Translations under genes and position numbers: made by a program | Notes under the pieces: model-generated | Seen by the model: only the letters and a program-made list of their open reading frames with translations | Databases searched by the model: none | Told to the model about the DNA's origin: nothing | Shown: positions 52,259 through 62,655 of the stretch, piece after piece | Layout of the letters: each line of letters begins with the position of its first letter | Position numbering within the stretch: the stretch's first letter is position 1 | NCBI RefSeq assembly: GCF_004194535.1 | Contig: NZ_CP025781.1 | Coordinates: forward strand, 1,922,001 to 1,986,000 | From: Iodobacter fluviatilis | GTDB taxonomy: Bacteria > Pseudomonadota > Gammaproteobacteria > Burkholderiales > Chitinibacteraceae | Direction of reading: 5' to 3' | DNA: 64,000 nucleotides

Positions 52259-53350
52259 ATGAGTCTCAAATGCGGCATTGTTGGCCTGCCTAATGTCGGT
52301 AAATCGACACTATTTAATGCACTGACCAAGGCCGGTATTGCGGCTGAAAACTATCCTTTTTGCACCATCGAGCCTAACGTTGGCATCGTTGAAGTGCCGG
52401 ATGTGCGCCTTGCTCAGTTGTCTGAAATCGTTAAACCGCAAAAAGTCCAATCGGCGATCGTAGAGTTTGTTGATATCGCTGGTCTTGTGGCTGGCGCGTC
52501 TAAAGGTGAAGGCTTGGGTAACAAGTTCCTCGCTAATATCCGCGAAACCGACGCGATTGTGAACGTGGTTCGCTGCTTTGAAGACGATAACGTCATTCAC
52601 GTGAATGGCCGTGTAGACCCAATCGCCGATATCGAAACCATCGGTATCGAGCTGGCACTGGCCGATTTGGCCACGGCAGAAAAAGTATTCACCCGCGATA
52701 GCAAAAAAGCCCGCGCTGGTGACAAAGAAGCCATCCAAATGGTGGCGGTATTAGAAAAGCTGATCCCATTGCTAAATGACGGCAAGCCAGCACGCTCGGC
52801 TGGCCTGAGTGATGACGAAGTATTGGCGATTAAATCACTCTGCCTGATGACCATCAAGCCAGCCATGTACGTGGCCAATGTGGCCGAAGACGGCTTCAAA
52901 AATAACCCGCTGCTTGATCGCTTGGTCGCCCATGCCGCTCTAGAGGGCGCACCAGTTGTCGCCGTATGTGCCGCAATCGAAGCCGAAATCGCCGAGCTGG
53001 ATGACGCCGACAAGCAAGAATTCCTCGCCGAGCTGGGCCTAGAAGAGCCAGGTTTGAATCGCCTGATTCGCGTAGGTTACGATTTACTTGGCCTGCAAAC
53101 CTACTTTACCGCTGGCGTTAAAGAAGTACGCGCTTGGACGATCCACAAAGGCGACACCGGCCCACAAGCCGCTGGCGTGATCCATACCGACTTCGAACGC
53201 GGCTTCATCCGCGCCCAAACCATCGCTTTTGAAGACTTCATCCAATACAAAGGTGAGCAAGGCGCAAAAGAAGCGGGCAAGATGCGTGCAGAAGGGAAAG
53301 AGTACGTAGTGAAAGACGGCGATGTGTTGAATTTCTTATTCAATGTTTAA
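52259..53350 (+). CDS. ychF: Obg-family GTPase/ATPase YchF
   Basis: A 363-residue universally conserved P-loop NTPase that prefers ATP and associates with ribosomes. [19 protein letters not shown] (about 5-23) is the Walker A loop, [17 protein letters not shown] the G3 region, and a C-terminal TGS domain begins near [16 protein letters not shown]. The start at 52259 has AAAGGATTGAT upstream and gives exactly the E. coli length; an earlier in-frame start at 52226 is unlikely. In many genomes it follows pth, which is absent here. Confidence 0.95.
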   Translation: MSLKCGIVGLPNVGKSTLFNALTKAGIAAENYPFCTIEPNVGIVEVPDVRLAQLSEIVKPQKVQSAIVEFVDIAGLVAGASKGEGLGNKFLANIRETDAIVNVVRCFEDDNVIHVNGRVDPIADIETIGIELALADLATAEKVFTRDSKKARAGDKEAIQMVAVLEKLIPLLNDGKPARSAGLSDDEVLAIKSLCLMTIKPAMYVANVAEDGFKNNPLLDRLVAHAALEGAPVVAVCAAIEAEIAELDDADKQEFLAELGLEEPGLNRLIRVGYDLLGLQTYFTAGVKEVRAWTIHKGDTGPQAAGVIHTDFERGFIRAQTIAFEDFIQYKGEQGAKEAGKMRAEGKEYVVKDGDVLNFLFNV

Positions 53351-53388
53351 AGCCTGATCAGCAATTAATAAATTAATTGCTTGAATAC

Positions 53389-53419
53389 AAAAAGCCCAGC
53401 AGATGATGCTGGGCTTTTT
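53389..53419 (+). terminator. Rho-independent terminator after ychF
   Basis: AAAAAGCCCAGCA, loop GATGA, TGCTGGGCTTTTT. It is symmetric, so it may also end the convergent minus-strand gene at 53463-53948. Confidence 0.92.
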
Positions 53420-53462
53420 GCATGGAGATGATTCTTTTGTTAAAACTGGGTAGGAATATTTT

Positions 53463-53948
53463 TTAAAAATCCCAGCGAAACCCTAGGGTGGCAAGGCTTT
53501 TCGCTTTGTTTCTTTGATTAAGAATTTGCGTATCGGCGATATAACCTAATTCAAGGGCTAAATCTTTGTATGTCAAATAAATAAACGGGAGTGCAATAGC
53601 GCCATCTTGACGTTTGCTTTTTAAATATCCACCCATTACACCCGCTCCAAATCGAAAGGGGCCGCTGATTTCCCAATCTTGGCGTACACCCATTGCGGCG
53701 TAGGCTGCGGCATCGGAGTAGGAGTCTTTATAGGCTCCGGCGCGTATAAATGGGATGCCCCAATTGCTTGTTTTAGAAGATAATTCAATGCCTAAACCTG
53801 GGTTTATTTCATTATATTCACAGGGATTATGCCTGTTTTTTTTGCAGCCAAAATGCTTGGATACGCCATCTATTAAAAGAGAGTAATCGGCAAATGTAGA
53901 TGCACTAAACAAGCAAAAGAACAATGCATATGGAATTTTGCTGCGCAT
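53463..53948 (-). CDS. Small outer-membrane beta-barrel-like protein
   Basis: A 161-residue exported protein with a signal peptide (IPYALFFCLFSASTFA). Alternating hydrophobic strands follow (FIRAGAYKDSY, FRFGAGVMGGYL, LALELGYIAD), and it ends in the aromatic FRWDF typical of outer-membrane proteins. The NEINPGLGIEL segment recurs in uncharacterised small barrels. Two Cys (CKKNRHNPC) could form a disulfide. PagP-like architecture is possible, but no catalytic residues were recognised. It may not belong to the capsule locus that follows on the same strand; a 190-base gap separates them. Confidence 0.65.
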   Translation of the reverse strand: MRSKIPYALFFCLFSASTFADYSLLIDGVSKHFGCKKNRHNPCEYNEINPGLGIELSSKTSNWGIPFIRAGAYKDSYSDAAAYAAMGVRQDWEISGPFRFGAGVMGGYLKSKRQDGAIALPFIYLTYKDLALELGYIADTQILNQRNKAKSLATLGFRWDF

Positions 53949-54138
53949 AATATTTACTCTGTGTATTTTTTACATAGCATATCTTCATTTTATTAAGGTT
54001 GTAAAGACGTTGCTTGATTATGGTTTGTAATGCTTTTTTTCGTTAATTTATATTTAAATGGCATAATTGTTGAGCGTAAGCGATTAGCTATTTATATGGC
54101 ACTAACTTGGCTGCTTACTCCTTATTGATCAGTGATAT

Positions 54139-55488
54139 CTACTCTTGGCTGTTTGTTTTGATTAATCTATTTAAGATTAATTGATTCTGCTGTCCTGAAA
54201 TTTTATGTTGCTTGATTTCTGTTATTGGATTGGCATTAAGTTTGCCATTTTTTGCTTGAACTTCACTATTTATTGTTTTTATTCTTCCCCACACTAGGCC
54301 TGTGTATGAGTCGAGTAATTTCAGTGGCTTATAAAAACTGCCATTAAGCTGAGTTTTGGCCACTAAATGATCTCTAAAGCGCAGATACAAGGCGTTATTC
54401 GGCTTGGCATTAGGGGCCGCTTGCCAGAATTGATCCAGCCCGTTTTGATAGGTAAGGCCCGCAATATCGTACATTGCATTGCCGCAGGTAATAGTCGGCG
54501 CGCCGTGGTGTAGGGCGGATAAGCCTACGGTGCTGTTCACCACCACCACGCCACGTACATGATTAAGCAGCGTGGGTAAGTGCTGGTCGTGGATATACAG
54601 CACCCGAGCTGCCACTTTGGCTTGGCGCGTTAGCTTGTTAATTAGCTTTGTGTAATCTCGATAGCCCCTATCCATTGGATGGTGCTTAAAAACCAGTAGT
54701 GTGTCTTTTGGCGCATGTTGAGCAAAGGAGTGCAGCGTGTCTTCAATAAAGTGCTCCACACCATCAAAATCAGCATGCACGGTGATTTGTGAATCATTAA
54801 ATACTTGCAAGGGCGCTAAAAAGAATTGCTTGTCCCAATGCGTAATCAGCTCTTCTTGTGTGCCGCGCTCTGCCCAGCGATACCATTGTTTACGCCGTGC
54901 CGAGCGCATCCACGGAAAAAACTCCAGCAGTGATAAAGGGCGGTGATGCTGATAATGCCTAAAGAAAACTTTGCCTAAGGCTGCAATGCTGCCATACCAA
55001 AATCCAAACCAAATCATCGCCCAATACGCATTACCCACAGGCTGTTTTTTGGGAACAGCTGTTTTTTCCTGATAATGCGCTGGCTCGCGGGATAATTTTG
55101 AGTAAGCATTGACGCCAAATCGCTCTAGTGTAATGTAATCTGGGCGCACATAGCCTTCTTCAAATACGCCGATTTCTAAGTCGTGCTTATCAGCAATAGC
55201 GTGTGCATCTTGATGAATACGTCGGCAATCGCCAAATAATAAAATGGCATCAATATCTAGCCGTTTGATTAACGCCTCAAAATAAGCAGGCCAATCCTCC
55301 ATCTTGCCTTGATAATTAATGGCATTGCGCGGATAAAAAAACCAATCACCGGCATTAAAATTTACTTTAAAAACTTCTGCCCCAGTATTGCGTAAATCTT
55401 TTGCCAAGCGTGCAAAGAATGTGGAAACCGGCCCTTGTAATAACAGCACGCGTTTGCCAGCAAATGCCTGAATACCTTCATTAATCAT
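54139..55488 (-). CDS. kpsS: Capsule polysaccharide Kdo-linker transferase KpsS-like
   Basis: A 449-residue cytoplasmic protein of the capsule synthesis family (KpsS/LipB). In ABC-transporter-type capsules KpsS adds the first beta-Kdo to a phosphatidylglycerol acceptor, and KpsC extends it. The opening KRVLLLQGPVSTFFARLAKDL, then FGDCRRIHQDAHAIADKH and GVFEEGYVRPDYITLERFGVN, are characteristic. FKHHPMDRG and VVVNSTVGLSALHHGAPTI follow later. It overlaps kpsC by ATGA and is the last gene of the locus on this strand. kpsMT, kpsD and kpsE are not in the window. Confidence 0.9.
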   Translation of the reverse strand: MINEGIQAFAGKRVLLLQGPVSTFFARLAKDLRNTGAEVFKVNFNAGDWFFYPRNAINYQGKMEDWPAYFEALIKRLDIDAILLFGDCRRIHQDAHAIADKHDLEIGVFEEGYVRPDYITLERFGVNAYSKLSREPAHYQEKTAVPKKQPVGNAYWAMIWFGFWYGSIAALGKVFFRHYQHHRPLSLLEFFPWMRSARRKQWYRWAERGTQEELITHWDKQFFLAPLQVFNDSQITVHADFDGVEHFIEDTLHSFAQHAPKDTLLVFKHHPMDRGYRDYTKLINKLTRQAKVAARVLYIHDQHLPTLLNHVRGVVVVNSTVGLSALHHGAPTITCGNAMYDIAGLTYQNGLDQFWQAAPNAKPNNALYLRFRDHLVAKTQLNGSFYKPLKLLDSYTGLVWGRIKTINSEVQAKNGKLNANPITEIKQHKISGQQNQLILNRLIKTNSQE

Positions 55489-57563
55489 GATTTAAAAATC
55501 CAAGCTTTCGCTAATATATTAAGCTTGCGTAATTGGCGACGTACAAAGCCAACGCGCAGTTTTTCTAGCCCATTTTGGGCTTCAAGCGTATTACGGGTTT
55601 GAATAATTTGCTGCAATACCGCCTCGCAATGGGTATAGCCTTTTAAAGACCAATCCCAATACAGTGGGTAATGCAATAAAGTGCCCGCCACTAATTCATC
55701 TAGTGATAATGGCCGTGTGCGGCGAGCAAAGGCCGCGCCAGCGTTTAATACATCCTCGGTAAGCCCCCAGCCAGCGTAAAACGGCTGGCCATACACCACC
55801 ACCCGCTTATTACGCAGCAGCGCATCAAAGCCGGTGAGGGACGTCATGGTATGCACTACATCGCAGGCATCGATGCAGCTGACCACCGACAGCCTAGCCT
55901 CCATAAAATCCGCAAATTGCAGCGCCTGAGCCAGCGCCAGCTTGCCCGCCCGGTTGCCCGACATCACATCCGGGTGCGGCTTGTAGACAATAAATGCGTT
56001 GGGATGCGCCGCTCTGGCCGCCTGCAGCAGGCCAAGATTGGTTTTAACATCGCTGCAGCCATAGCGAATCGAAGCATCGTCTTCGACTTGGCCCGGCACC
56101 AGCACAACTTCCTTGCCAGTGCATGGCCATAGTGCGATATCACGCGGCTCTGAATTATATTTACTGATGCCATGCTCAGTGATGAACTGGCGTAGATGCT
56201 GGCTGCGCGCACATTCCGCCGCTGAAAATGCTGTGGTATTTAGGATGTGTTCTAAAGCAGAAGGATGGCTAGGATCAAAATAAATTCCCTGCTCATCCAG
56301 CACGAGCGACAGTGGGCGGATTAAATCTGAGCCCAAGCCCACCGAGCGCACAAAGCCATCCTCCATGCGCAGCAGCCGCGCGCCAGATTCAGCTGCCAGC
56401 TTTGCCACGCCTTTAGGCGCTTGCCGCCCCCAAAACACCAAGCAATCTGCCGCTTGCAGCCCTAAAGCCGCCGCCTGAGCCGCGTCTTTTACAAATAAAG
56501 CCTGCCCAGCATGCAGTGACAGCAGCGGTTTGATATTCACCGCTTTCCAGCGCCTAAAGCCCACACAAATCATTCGGCCAGAATAATGTTTGGCCATTTT
56601 GCGTTGCAATATCAGCCAATCAATCACATCAAAAATCGTGCCACGCTGATGATTTACAGGATTTAAATAGCGGCTGTAATGGAAATACGCCGCCGCAAAC
56701 AACTCATCCACAGAGCGATGCTGAGTGCGGCGCGCGCAGCATTGACTATCGTCCGTTACGCCCCAGCCCGCATACCAAGGCATGCCAAATACACTGACCG
56801 GCTTGCCAGCCAGCAAAGCCTCGAAACCCATGGTGGACGTCACCACATACACCTTATCCATCTGCTCAATCAGGCTTAGCGGGTTAATCGCTTGGCGCAA
56901 CGCTACCGTGCGCTCATCATCTTGCACATGGCTTAAATAACCCTGCTTACGCCCTGACGTAACCTCTGGATGCGTCTTTACATAAACCGTAGCGTCAGGG
57001 TTTTCGGCGTAAGCCGCAGTCAGCATCTGGCTAAAACTAGCCGCACTCGCACCACCCAAAGCCACACTCATATCCCCAGCCGTTTGATCAATCACCAGTA
57101 CCCGCTGGCGATCATCGCCGCGCAGCAAAGCCTGATCCAACACCGGCGCATGATTGTATTTACTCAGCTGATGCTGCAGCAGCAAAGCCTTAGCTCGCGT
57201 CACATCCGCCGTAATGCCCGCTAGCAAATCATCATTAGAATTAAGCAGCGTTTCCAAAGCCGAAGGGCCGGTGCAATCGTAGTAAATACCTTGCGAATCA
57301 AATACCAAAGCCAAAGGCGGGCTATGCTCGCCAGTATTAAACGAGCGTAAGAAACCGTCTTCTAGTGCAAGAAAAGGAAGCTGATACTTTGCCGCCAACG
57401 CACGGGATAAGCGCGTACTCGGGCGCTGGCCCCAGCCTGCAATGCTATTGAGCTGTTGTATTGAGGCAGTAGTGGTCAATCGCCGAATCTTGAATAGCGG
57501 CAGCTCAAGAAATGAAGATATATGCGGAATAGACCAAATACCGGAAGAACAAATGCCAATCAC
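55485..57563 (-). CDS. kpsC: Capsule polysaccharide Kdo-linker transferase KpsC-like (two-domain)
   Basis: A 692-residue protein with two tandem KpsC units, as in the E. coli family. The first has LPFLALEDGFLRSF, GIYYDCTGPSALE and VYVVTSTMGFEALLAGKPV; the second has RLLRMEDGFVRSVGLG, GIYFDPSHPSALE and VHTMTSLTGFDALLRNKRV. KpsC lengthens the beta-Kdo linker that anchors capsule chains to lipid. It overlaps kpsS by four bases. The gene is GC-richer than ugd and the synthase gene upstream, which suggests a mosaic locus in which the export and anchor genes are native and the glycan-specific part was acquired. Confidence 0.92.
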   Translation of the reverse strand: MIGICSSGIWSIPHISSFLELPLFKIRRLTTTASIQQLNSIAGWGQRPSTRLSRALAAKYQLPFLALEDGFLRSFNTGEHSPPLALVFDSQGIYYDCTGPSALETLLNSNDDLLAGITADVTRAKALLLQHQLSKYNHAPVLDQALLRGDDRQRVLVIDQTAGDMSVALGGASAASFSQMLTAAYAENPDATVYVKTHPEVTSGRKQGYLSHVQDDERTVALRQAINPLSLIEQMDKVYVVTSTMGFEALLAGKPVSVFGMPWYAGWGVTDDSQCCARRTQHRSVDELFAAAYFHYSRYLNPVNHQRGTIFDVIDWLILQRKMAKHYSGRMICVGFRRWKAVNIKPLLSLHAGQALFVKDAAQAAALGLQAADCLVFWGRQAPKGVAKLAAESGARLLRMEDGFVRSVGLGSDLIRPLSLVLDEQGIYFDPSHPSALEHILNTTAFSAAECARSQHLRQFITEHGISKYNSEPRDIALWPCTGKEVVLVPGQVEDDASIRYGCSDVKTNLGLLQAARAAHPNAFIVYKPHPDVMSGNRAGKLALAQALQFADFMEARLSVVSCIDACDVVHTMTSLTGFDALLRNKRVVVYGQPFYAGWGLTEDVLNAGAAFARRTRPLSLDELVAGTLLHYPLYWDWSLKGYTHCEAVLQQIIQTRNTLEAQNGLEKLRVGFVRRQLRKLNILAKAWIFKS

Positions 57564-57606
57564 AAAGTTAATTCCTGTTGTTGTATTAGTATACGAAATG
57601 CATTTA

Positions 57607-59061
57607 TTAATTGGATGGTATAAATATATTTTGGTTCATGCATCTTGCAATATCTTTAGATGAAACTTGTATTGAATCAGGCGCAGTAAAAAACCTTGCT
57701 GCCTGAATGCCTGTAGCAATGTAAGGTTTGCGTTTATTTCTTAATTCATCAATATGCCATTGGGTAAAAGATTGCCAATACGCCATACGGTTTGGGGATA
57801 TTCCATTTGTGCAATAACCCGTATCTTTGGCTGTCATCAGTGAATCAGGACGATGAGCGCCAAAGGCTAGTGGCTGGGCTACGCGGTGCATGGCTTTAGA
57901 CCCGAATACCAGCTCCAAGCGGGCTAAAAATTCGCTGTCTGCACCTGTGCGAACTGCATCCCAGCCGCCTGCGTGCTTGAGCACTATGTGTTTTCTAAAC
58001 AGAGGCGAAGCGGGGTTTAAGCGCAGCAGCGGATAAAGCTGGCGTGCAAAGTAAATGCCGTTATCCTGAATACGTACCCATTGCGAAGTGGTGAAAACAA
58101 GCTGCTCGTTATCAAGTAAAGGCTGGATTTGTCGTTCTAGCCGCATGGGATGTGACCAGTCATCTGAATCATGGCAGGTCACAAACTCACCAGAGCTATG
58201 GCTCAAGCCAATATTTTTGGCCACAAAAGTGCCAACATTGCACGGCAGCCCCAGATAAATAACGCGCGGATCAGACAAAGCAATTGCTCGCACAATCTGC
58301 TCGGTTTTATCAGTACTGCCATCATTGATCACAATGATTTCTATGTTTTGATATGTTTGCGCCAGCACAGAATAAATAGCGGCTTCAATATGCTCACTGG
58401 CTTGATAGGCCGTCATGAGTACTGTAAGCAGCGGCCCTATCTTGCTTGGTAGCGGGCAGGCAGGTTTTAAATTTAAGACGCTGGGTGGCTGGGTGTTATC
58501 GCATAAAGCTAAGGGCGATAAAGAATAACTGGTAAGGAAAATATTTATATCTGTAAGTTTTTCTGCCGGTGTGGATGGCACGGCATTACTAAGTAATAGC
58601 CGCTGCTCTGGTTTTTCTTCTAAGTTATTGGCTCGGTTTGCGCGCAATAAATCGGCTGCTTGCTGCTGCTGGCCGGTAGCCAAAAATAAGGCAGCCCGCA
58701 AACCTACAGGCACATTCGTATCTTGAATAATGTCAAACGCAAGCTCTGGCATATAGGAGGTTAAGCCTACAGCCAAAGCTGCTTTGTGCCGTGTAAAGCT
58801 GCGCTGCGTAAGCAAACCATGCACGGCAGCGGTGGTTTTAGCATGACGGCCGCAAGCAGCCAGTGATAGGGCAATCGCCACATTACCCCGCCAATGCCTA
58901 GGTTTAAAAGAGCAATTGGCAACGGCTTCATAAAGCCCCAAGCGATACGCCGCATACAGCTCAAAATCGCTACGCAGCAGTAGCGATTTATCACAGTAGG
59001 CCAGTGCTTCAGCAAATTGTTTTTTATAAAAAAACCAATAAAACAATAGCTTATGAATCAT
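57607..59061 (-). CDS. Glycosyltransferase family 2 protein with helical N-terminal region
   Basis: A 484-residue protein. The N-terminal ~205 residues are helical and TPR-like ([27 protein letters not shown]). A GT-A family 2 domain follows: [41 protein letters not shown] and the metal-binding CHDSDDW (DxD type). It probably adds a sugar to the capsule or its linker, but the sugar is unknown. The start overlaps the stop of ugd by four bases. A nucleotide-sugar glycosyltransferase beside kpsC fits a role at the junction of linker and repeat. Confidence 0.85.
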   Translation of the reverse strand: MIHKLLFYWFFYKKQFAEALAYCDKSLLLRSDFELYAAYRLGLYEAVANCSFKPRHWRGNVAIALSLAACGRHAKTTAAVHGLLTQRSFTRHKAALAVGLTSYMPELAFDIIQDTNVPVGLRAALFLATGQQQQAADLLRANRANNLEEKPEQRLLLSNAVPSTPAEKLTDINIFLTSYSLSPLALCDNTQPPSVLNLKPACPLPSKIGPLLTVLMTAYQASEHIEAAIYSVLAQTYQNIEIIVINDGSTDKTEQIVRAIALSDPRVIYLGLPCNVGTFVAKNIGLSHSSGEFVTCHDSDDWSHPMRLERQIQPLLDNEQLVFTTSQWVRIQDNGIYFARQLYPLLRLNPASPLFRKHIVLKHAGGWDAVRTGADSEFLARLELVFGSKAMHRVAQPLAFGAHRPDSLMTAKDTGYCTNGISPNRMAYWQSFTQWHIDELRNKRKPYIATGIQAARFFTAPDSIQVSSKDIARCMNQNIFIPSN

Positions 59062-60227
59062 GAATCTTTGCCGAATAGATCGCGGCTATATACTTTATCC
59101 GCAATATCACTCAAATCATCACTCATACGATTGGCCACAATCACATCAGATAATTGCTTAAATTGTGCTAGATCATTCACCACTTTAGAGTGAAAAAACT
59201 CTGCTTCAGTTAAACTCGGCTCATAAATAATCACCTCAATGCCTTTGGCTTTGATGCGCTTCATTACACCCTGAATACTAGAAGCGCGGAAATTATCTGA
59301 GCCAGATTTCATAATCAAACGATGAAACCCAACTACTTTTGGTTTACGTTTTAGTATGTTTTCTGCAATAAAATCTTTACGTGTAGTATTAGATTCCACA
59401 ATTGCTCGAATTAGGTTTTGTGGTACATTCTGATAATTGGCCAGCAATTGTTTAGTGTCTTTTGGCAGGCAATAACCGCCATAACCAAATGATGGATTAT
59501 TGTAATGCTCACCAATTCGCGGGTCTAAACCCACACCCTGAATAATATGTTTACTATCCAGTCCTAGCATGGATGCGTAAGTATCCAGTTCATTAAAGTA
59601 AGCAACGCGCATGGCCAGATAAGTATTGGCAAATAATTTAATCGCTTCGGCTTCGGTAGAAACAGTAAATAGCACAGCAATATCTTGCTTAATGGCCCCT
59701 TGCGTTAATAGACCAGCAAAGATTTCTGCCCGCTCAGAGCATTCACCGATAATAATGCGCGAAGGATGCAGATTGTCATACAGCGCCGTGCCTTCACGCA
59801 GAAATTCAGGTGAAAAAATAATGTTTTCACAATTAAATTGCACCTTAATTTTTGCCGTATAGCCCACCGGGACTGTCGATTTAATTACCATTACCGCTTG
59901 TGGATTAATCGCCATCACATCCTTAATCACCGCCTCTACTGATTTAGTATTAAAGTAATTTGTTTCTGGATCATAATCAGTGGGCGTAGCAATAATCACA
60001 TAATTCGCATTGGAATAAGCATCGTGCTTATCCAGCGTTGCTCTTAAATTAAGCGCTTTAGTTTGCAGATACTCCTCAATTTCCTTATCTGCAATCGGGG
60101 ATTCCTTACGATTTAGCATCTCTACTTTTGCAGGGATAATATCGAGCGCGACAACTTCATTATGCTGTGCCAATAAAATGGCATTAGAAAGGCCAACATA
60201 GCCTGTTCCTGCGATTGTGATTTTCAC
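59058..60227 (-). CDS. ugd: UDP-glucose 6-dehydrogenase
   Basis: A 389-residue enzyme that oxidises UDP-glucose to UDP-glucuronate, or a close relative acting on UDP-GlcNAc or UDP-ManNAc. The N-terminal Rossmann loop is [18 protein letters not shown]. The catalytic Cys lies in [18 protein letters not shown], and [11 protein letters not shown] and [24 protein letters not shown] are family marks. The length and the neighbouring chondroitin-synthase-like gene favour UDP-glucuronate, as with KfoF/KfiD. It overlaps the downstream glycosyltransferase gene by four bases. Confidence 0.9.
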   Translation of the reverse strand: MKITIAGTGYVGLSNAILLAQHNEVVALDIIPAKVEMLNRKESPIADKEIEEYLQTKALNLRATLDKHDAYSNANYVIIATPTDYDPETNYFNTKSVEAVIKDVMAINPQAVMVIKSTVPVGYTAKIKVQFNCENIIFSPEFLREGTALYDNLHPSRIIIGECSERAEIFAGLLTQGAIKQDIAVLFTVSTEAEAIKLFANTYLAMRVAYFNELDTYASMLGLDSKHIIQGVGLDPRIGEHYNNPSFGYGGYCLPKDTKQLLANYQNVPQNLIRAIVESNTTRKDFIAENILKRKPKVVGFHRLIMKSGSDNFRASSIQGVMKRIKAKGIEVIIYEPSLTEAEFFHSKVVNDLAQFKQLSDVIVANRMSDDLSDIADKVYSRDLFGKDS

Positions 60228-60325
60228 GTTTTAAGCTCTACAATTAATTTGTCTTTGATTGATGAAATTAAATTCATAATTGAATTTGTAGTAAGATGGT
60301 GAATTTGTTGGTTTTCTATGTTTTT

Positions 60326-60515
60326 TTATTTTTTCTCTATTAGTTTTTTTGCAATATTAAAGTTTAGTATTTCAGCGTCAGTCATTGGAAGTATTTTGTA
60401 ACTTTCTAAATTAACTATCTAATACTTCTAATTGGTGACTAAATGTTCCTTCTGAAAATGAATAGTTAAAATTAATTGTATCGTTATTATGTGTGACAGT
60501 TATATTTAATGGCAT
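60326..60515 (-). pseudogene. Possible small broken gene between the synthase gene and ugd
   Basis: An ATG at 60515 with AAAGGGAAAAATT upstream reads MPLNITVTHNNDTINFNYSF... for 34 codons to a TAA. Moving by one base near that stop opens a second frame that continues as IVNLESYKILPMTDAEILNF and ends at 60326 (KKLIEKK). Both parts look protein-like and together give ~65 residues. This may be a small gene with a frameshift or two tiny overlapping frames. I do not recognise it. The rest of the AT-rich 60228-60535 gap shows nothing else. Confidence 0.35.
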
Positions 60516-60535
60516 AATTTTTCCCTTTCGCGTAC

Positions 60536-62578
60536 TTATTTACAAGTGAAATAATATTTACGACATGCATCGTTATCATCATTTAGTGGCCTATAATTTA
60601 TAGACTTTATATTTTGGCGTTGCAGTGACATATTGACAACAGAAAAATGATTTTCTTTTTGCAGACCTAGTTTCTTAATAGAAGTATTTTCACCATGTAA
60701 AACACGGTTATAACAAATTCTATTCAAGTGTTTAAATGGGCCAACTTCACTTAATTTTAAGTACATGTCATAATCTACGGCGTTGCTTATTTTTTCATCG
60801 AATCCGGAGGTTAAATTCCATGCGCGCATGGTGAACATTCTGAAGTGGTGGCAAATCATTGCCGTGGTTAATTTTTCACGCGAATATTCTGGCCAGTTAT
60901 ATCCGTTAGCAATTAATGAGCCATCAGGGTTTAAGTTTCTGTTGGTGGTGTAAACACATGCTAGTTTTTTATCACTCATAAATTCTTTTAAACAAAGTTC
61001 CACCGCATCAGGCTCAAGAAAATCATCAGAATCTAGTTGGCCAATATAGTAGCCACGGCAAAGTTTGATGGCTGCATTTGATGCAGCGCCAATTCCGCCA
61101 TTCTCTTTGCTGAGAAAGTGAACTCTGGGATTTTGACCATAGCTATGCTTTAATATTTCTAAGGTAGCATCGGTTGAGCCATCATCACAGATACATACTT
61201 CAAGGTCTGTAATGGTTTGATTAAGAGCACTGTTCACACATTGTTCAATATATTTTTCGCAATTATATGCAGGAATATAGATAGAAACTAATGGGGTGTG
61301 TTTAATAACTGCTTTATCAATAGTCTCTAATTTTCTATAAAAATATGGGACTTTTTGTTCAACAATTTTAATTGTTACTGCCTTGCCAGCGGCCCTATCC
61401 GTTTCATTTTCTTTACCTGGCGGCTCCTGATGAAATGCTAATCCGCCATCTATCGCTCTAAAGAAGCACCCAGCACGATACAATCTATAACCAAACTCAT
61501 TATCTTCACCGCCCCAGTGGGTAAATTCTTCATCAAACCAGCCCGCAATACTTAGCCATTTCTTTGCAAAGGCAACATTACCTCCGCTAAAGAACCGGAA
61601 AGGGCTATCGCATAAGCGTAAATTGTCTGTTTTTTGAAAATGTTCTAAGCGCCAATCTACGGATGCAACACCGTTTACTTTACCAGCAACATTATTATTG
61701 GTGACGATTTCGGGTAAAGAAGCTAGAAAGTTAGGATCTTCTAAGAATGAATCAGCAACAAGCCCTTGAGTGTTTACATATTTTCTAGGGCCAATTAGTG
61801 CAACATCAGATGATTGAACTAATAGTTCCATATATGACTCTACCCAGTTAATACCTGGGGCCATATCACAATCTAAAATAGCAACATAGTCATATTTTGC
61901 AGTGCGTAATCCAAGGTTACGTACTGCACATAATTGGTATCCATAGTCTCTTTGCCTTACAAATTTTATATCTAATAAATTTTCATATTTTCTTGATATT
62001 TGAGTTAATTCTTCATGGCTACCATCATCGGCGGCAATAACTTCAAATCTATAATTTGTTTTTTGGTTAACAAGACATGCTAAGGTAATGTCAAGGATGT
62101 TTGTCCGATTAAAAGTAGGAATAACAATACTTAAGCCAACAAGTTGTGTTTCACTTGGGCATAAGGTAATGTTTCGCGCAGCTTGCCATGCAAAATCATT
62201 TGTACTTTCTGGAAGTGGAGCTAATGTTAAATCTTTGGGCCAATCACTAGGAATTGGGTTTATTTTTCTTGCCTCAGCGGGCTCAGATTTTTTTTTCTTT
62301 AAATCATTAAAAATGGCGAGGTATCTGCTTTTTTCTTGCGCGCTCGATTTTATTTCGTTGGCATTTATTTGCAGCAGTTTTGTTATTGCATCATTTTCTG
62401 TGGTGGATTTTTCTTGCGTGCATACGTCAAGATTTAATTTTTTTTCACATAAAAACAAATTGTAGTTAAAGCTACTTGTTTTTAACTTTGCGGCTGCTTT
62501 TTTATAGAGATTATAGGCATTTAAATAATCTCCCTTTATGTATAGTTGGTTTGCTTTGCTTACGATTTCATTTTTCAT
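60536..62578 (-). CDS. kfoC: Chondroitin synthase-like bifunctional glycosyltransferase (KfoC type)
   Basis: A 680-residue enzyme with two GT2 domains behind a helical N-terminus (about 1-110). The first domain (about 148-400) has SIVIPTFNR, DCD at 236-238 and WGGEDNEFGYRLY at 355-367, the hexosamine-transferase marks of the class. The second (about 430-650) has VSIYIPAYNC, CICDDGSTD and DSDD at 516-519, matching the glucuronate-transferase half. From memory, E. coli K4 KfoC (686 residues) shares long stretches, including ANGYNWPEYSREKLTTAMI-like and SNAVDYDMYLKLSEVGPFKH segments. Pasteurella hyaluronan synthase is similar but ~970 residues. It likely polymerises GlcA with GalNAc or GlcNAc. 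GC content is low. Confidence 0.88.
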   Translation of the reverse strand: MKNEIVSKANQLYIKGDYLNAYNLYKKAAAKLKTSSFNYNLFLCEKKLNLDVCTQEKSTTENDAITKLLQINANEIKSSAQEKSRYLAIFNDLKKKKSEPAEARKINPIPSDWPKDLTLAPLPESTNDFAWQAARNITLCPSETQLVGLSIVIPTFNRTNILDITLACLVNQKTNYRFEVIAADDGSHEELTQISRKYENLLDIKFVRQRDYGYQLCAVRNLGLRTAKYDYVAILDCDMAPGINWVESYMELLVQSSDVALIGPRKYVNTQGLVADSFLEDPNFLASLPEIVTNNNVAGKVNGVASVDWRLEHFQKTDNLRLCDSPFRFFSGGNVAFAKKWLSIAGWFDEEFTHWGGEDNEFGYRLYRAGCFFRAIDGGLAFHQEPPGKENETDRAAGKAVTIKIVEQKVPYFYRKLETIDKAVIKHTPLVSIYIPAYNCEKYIEQCVNSALNQTITDLEVCICDDGSTDATLEILKHSYGQNPRVHFLSKENGGIGAASNAAIKLCRGYYIGQLDSDDFLEPDAVELCLKEFMSDKKLACVYTTNRNLNPDGSLIANGYNWPEYSREKLTTAMICHHFRMFTMRAWNLTSGFDEKISNAVDYDMYLKLSEVGPFKHLNRICYNRVLHGENTSIKKLGLQKENHFSVVNMSLQRQNIKSINYRPLNDDNDACRKYYFTCK

Positions 62579-62655
62579 AGGTCAGGCGCTTGTGTAATTA
62601 TTAAATTATTCAAAAAAAATTCACCTTTCTCCCGTGGCGTATTTTTTATAAAAAA

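Noticed and set aside
52594-52606. TTCACGTGAA in ychF as a parS site
   Set aside because: The ten-base core is present, but the outer bases (ATT..ATG) do not match the consensus TGT..ACA.
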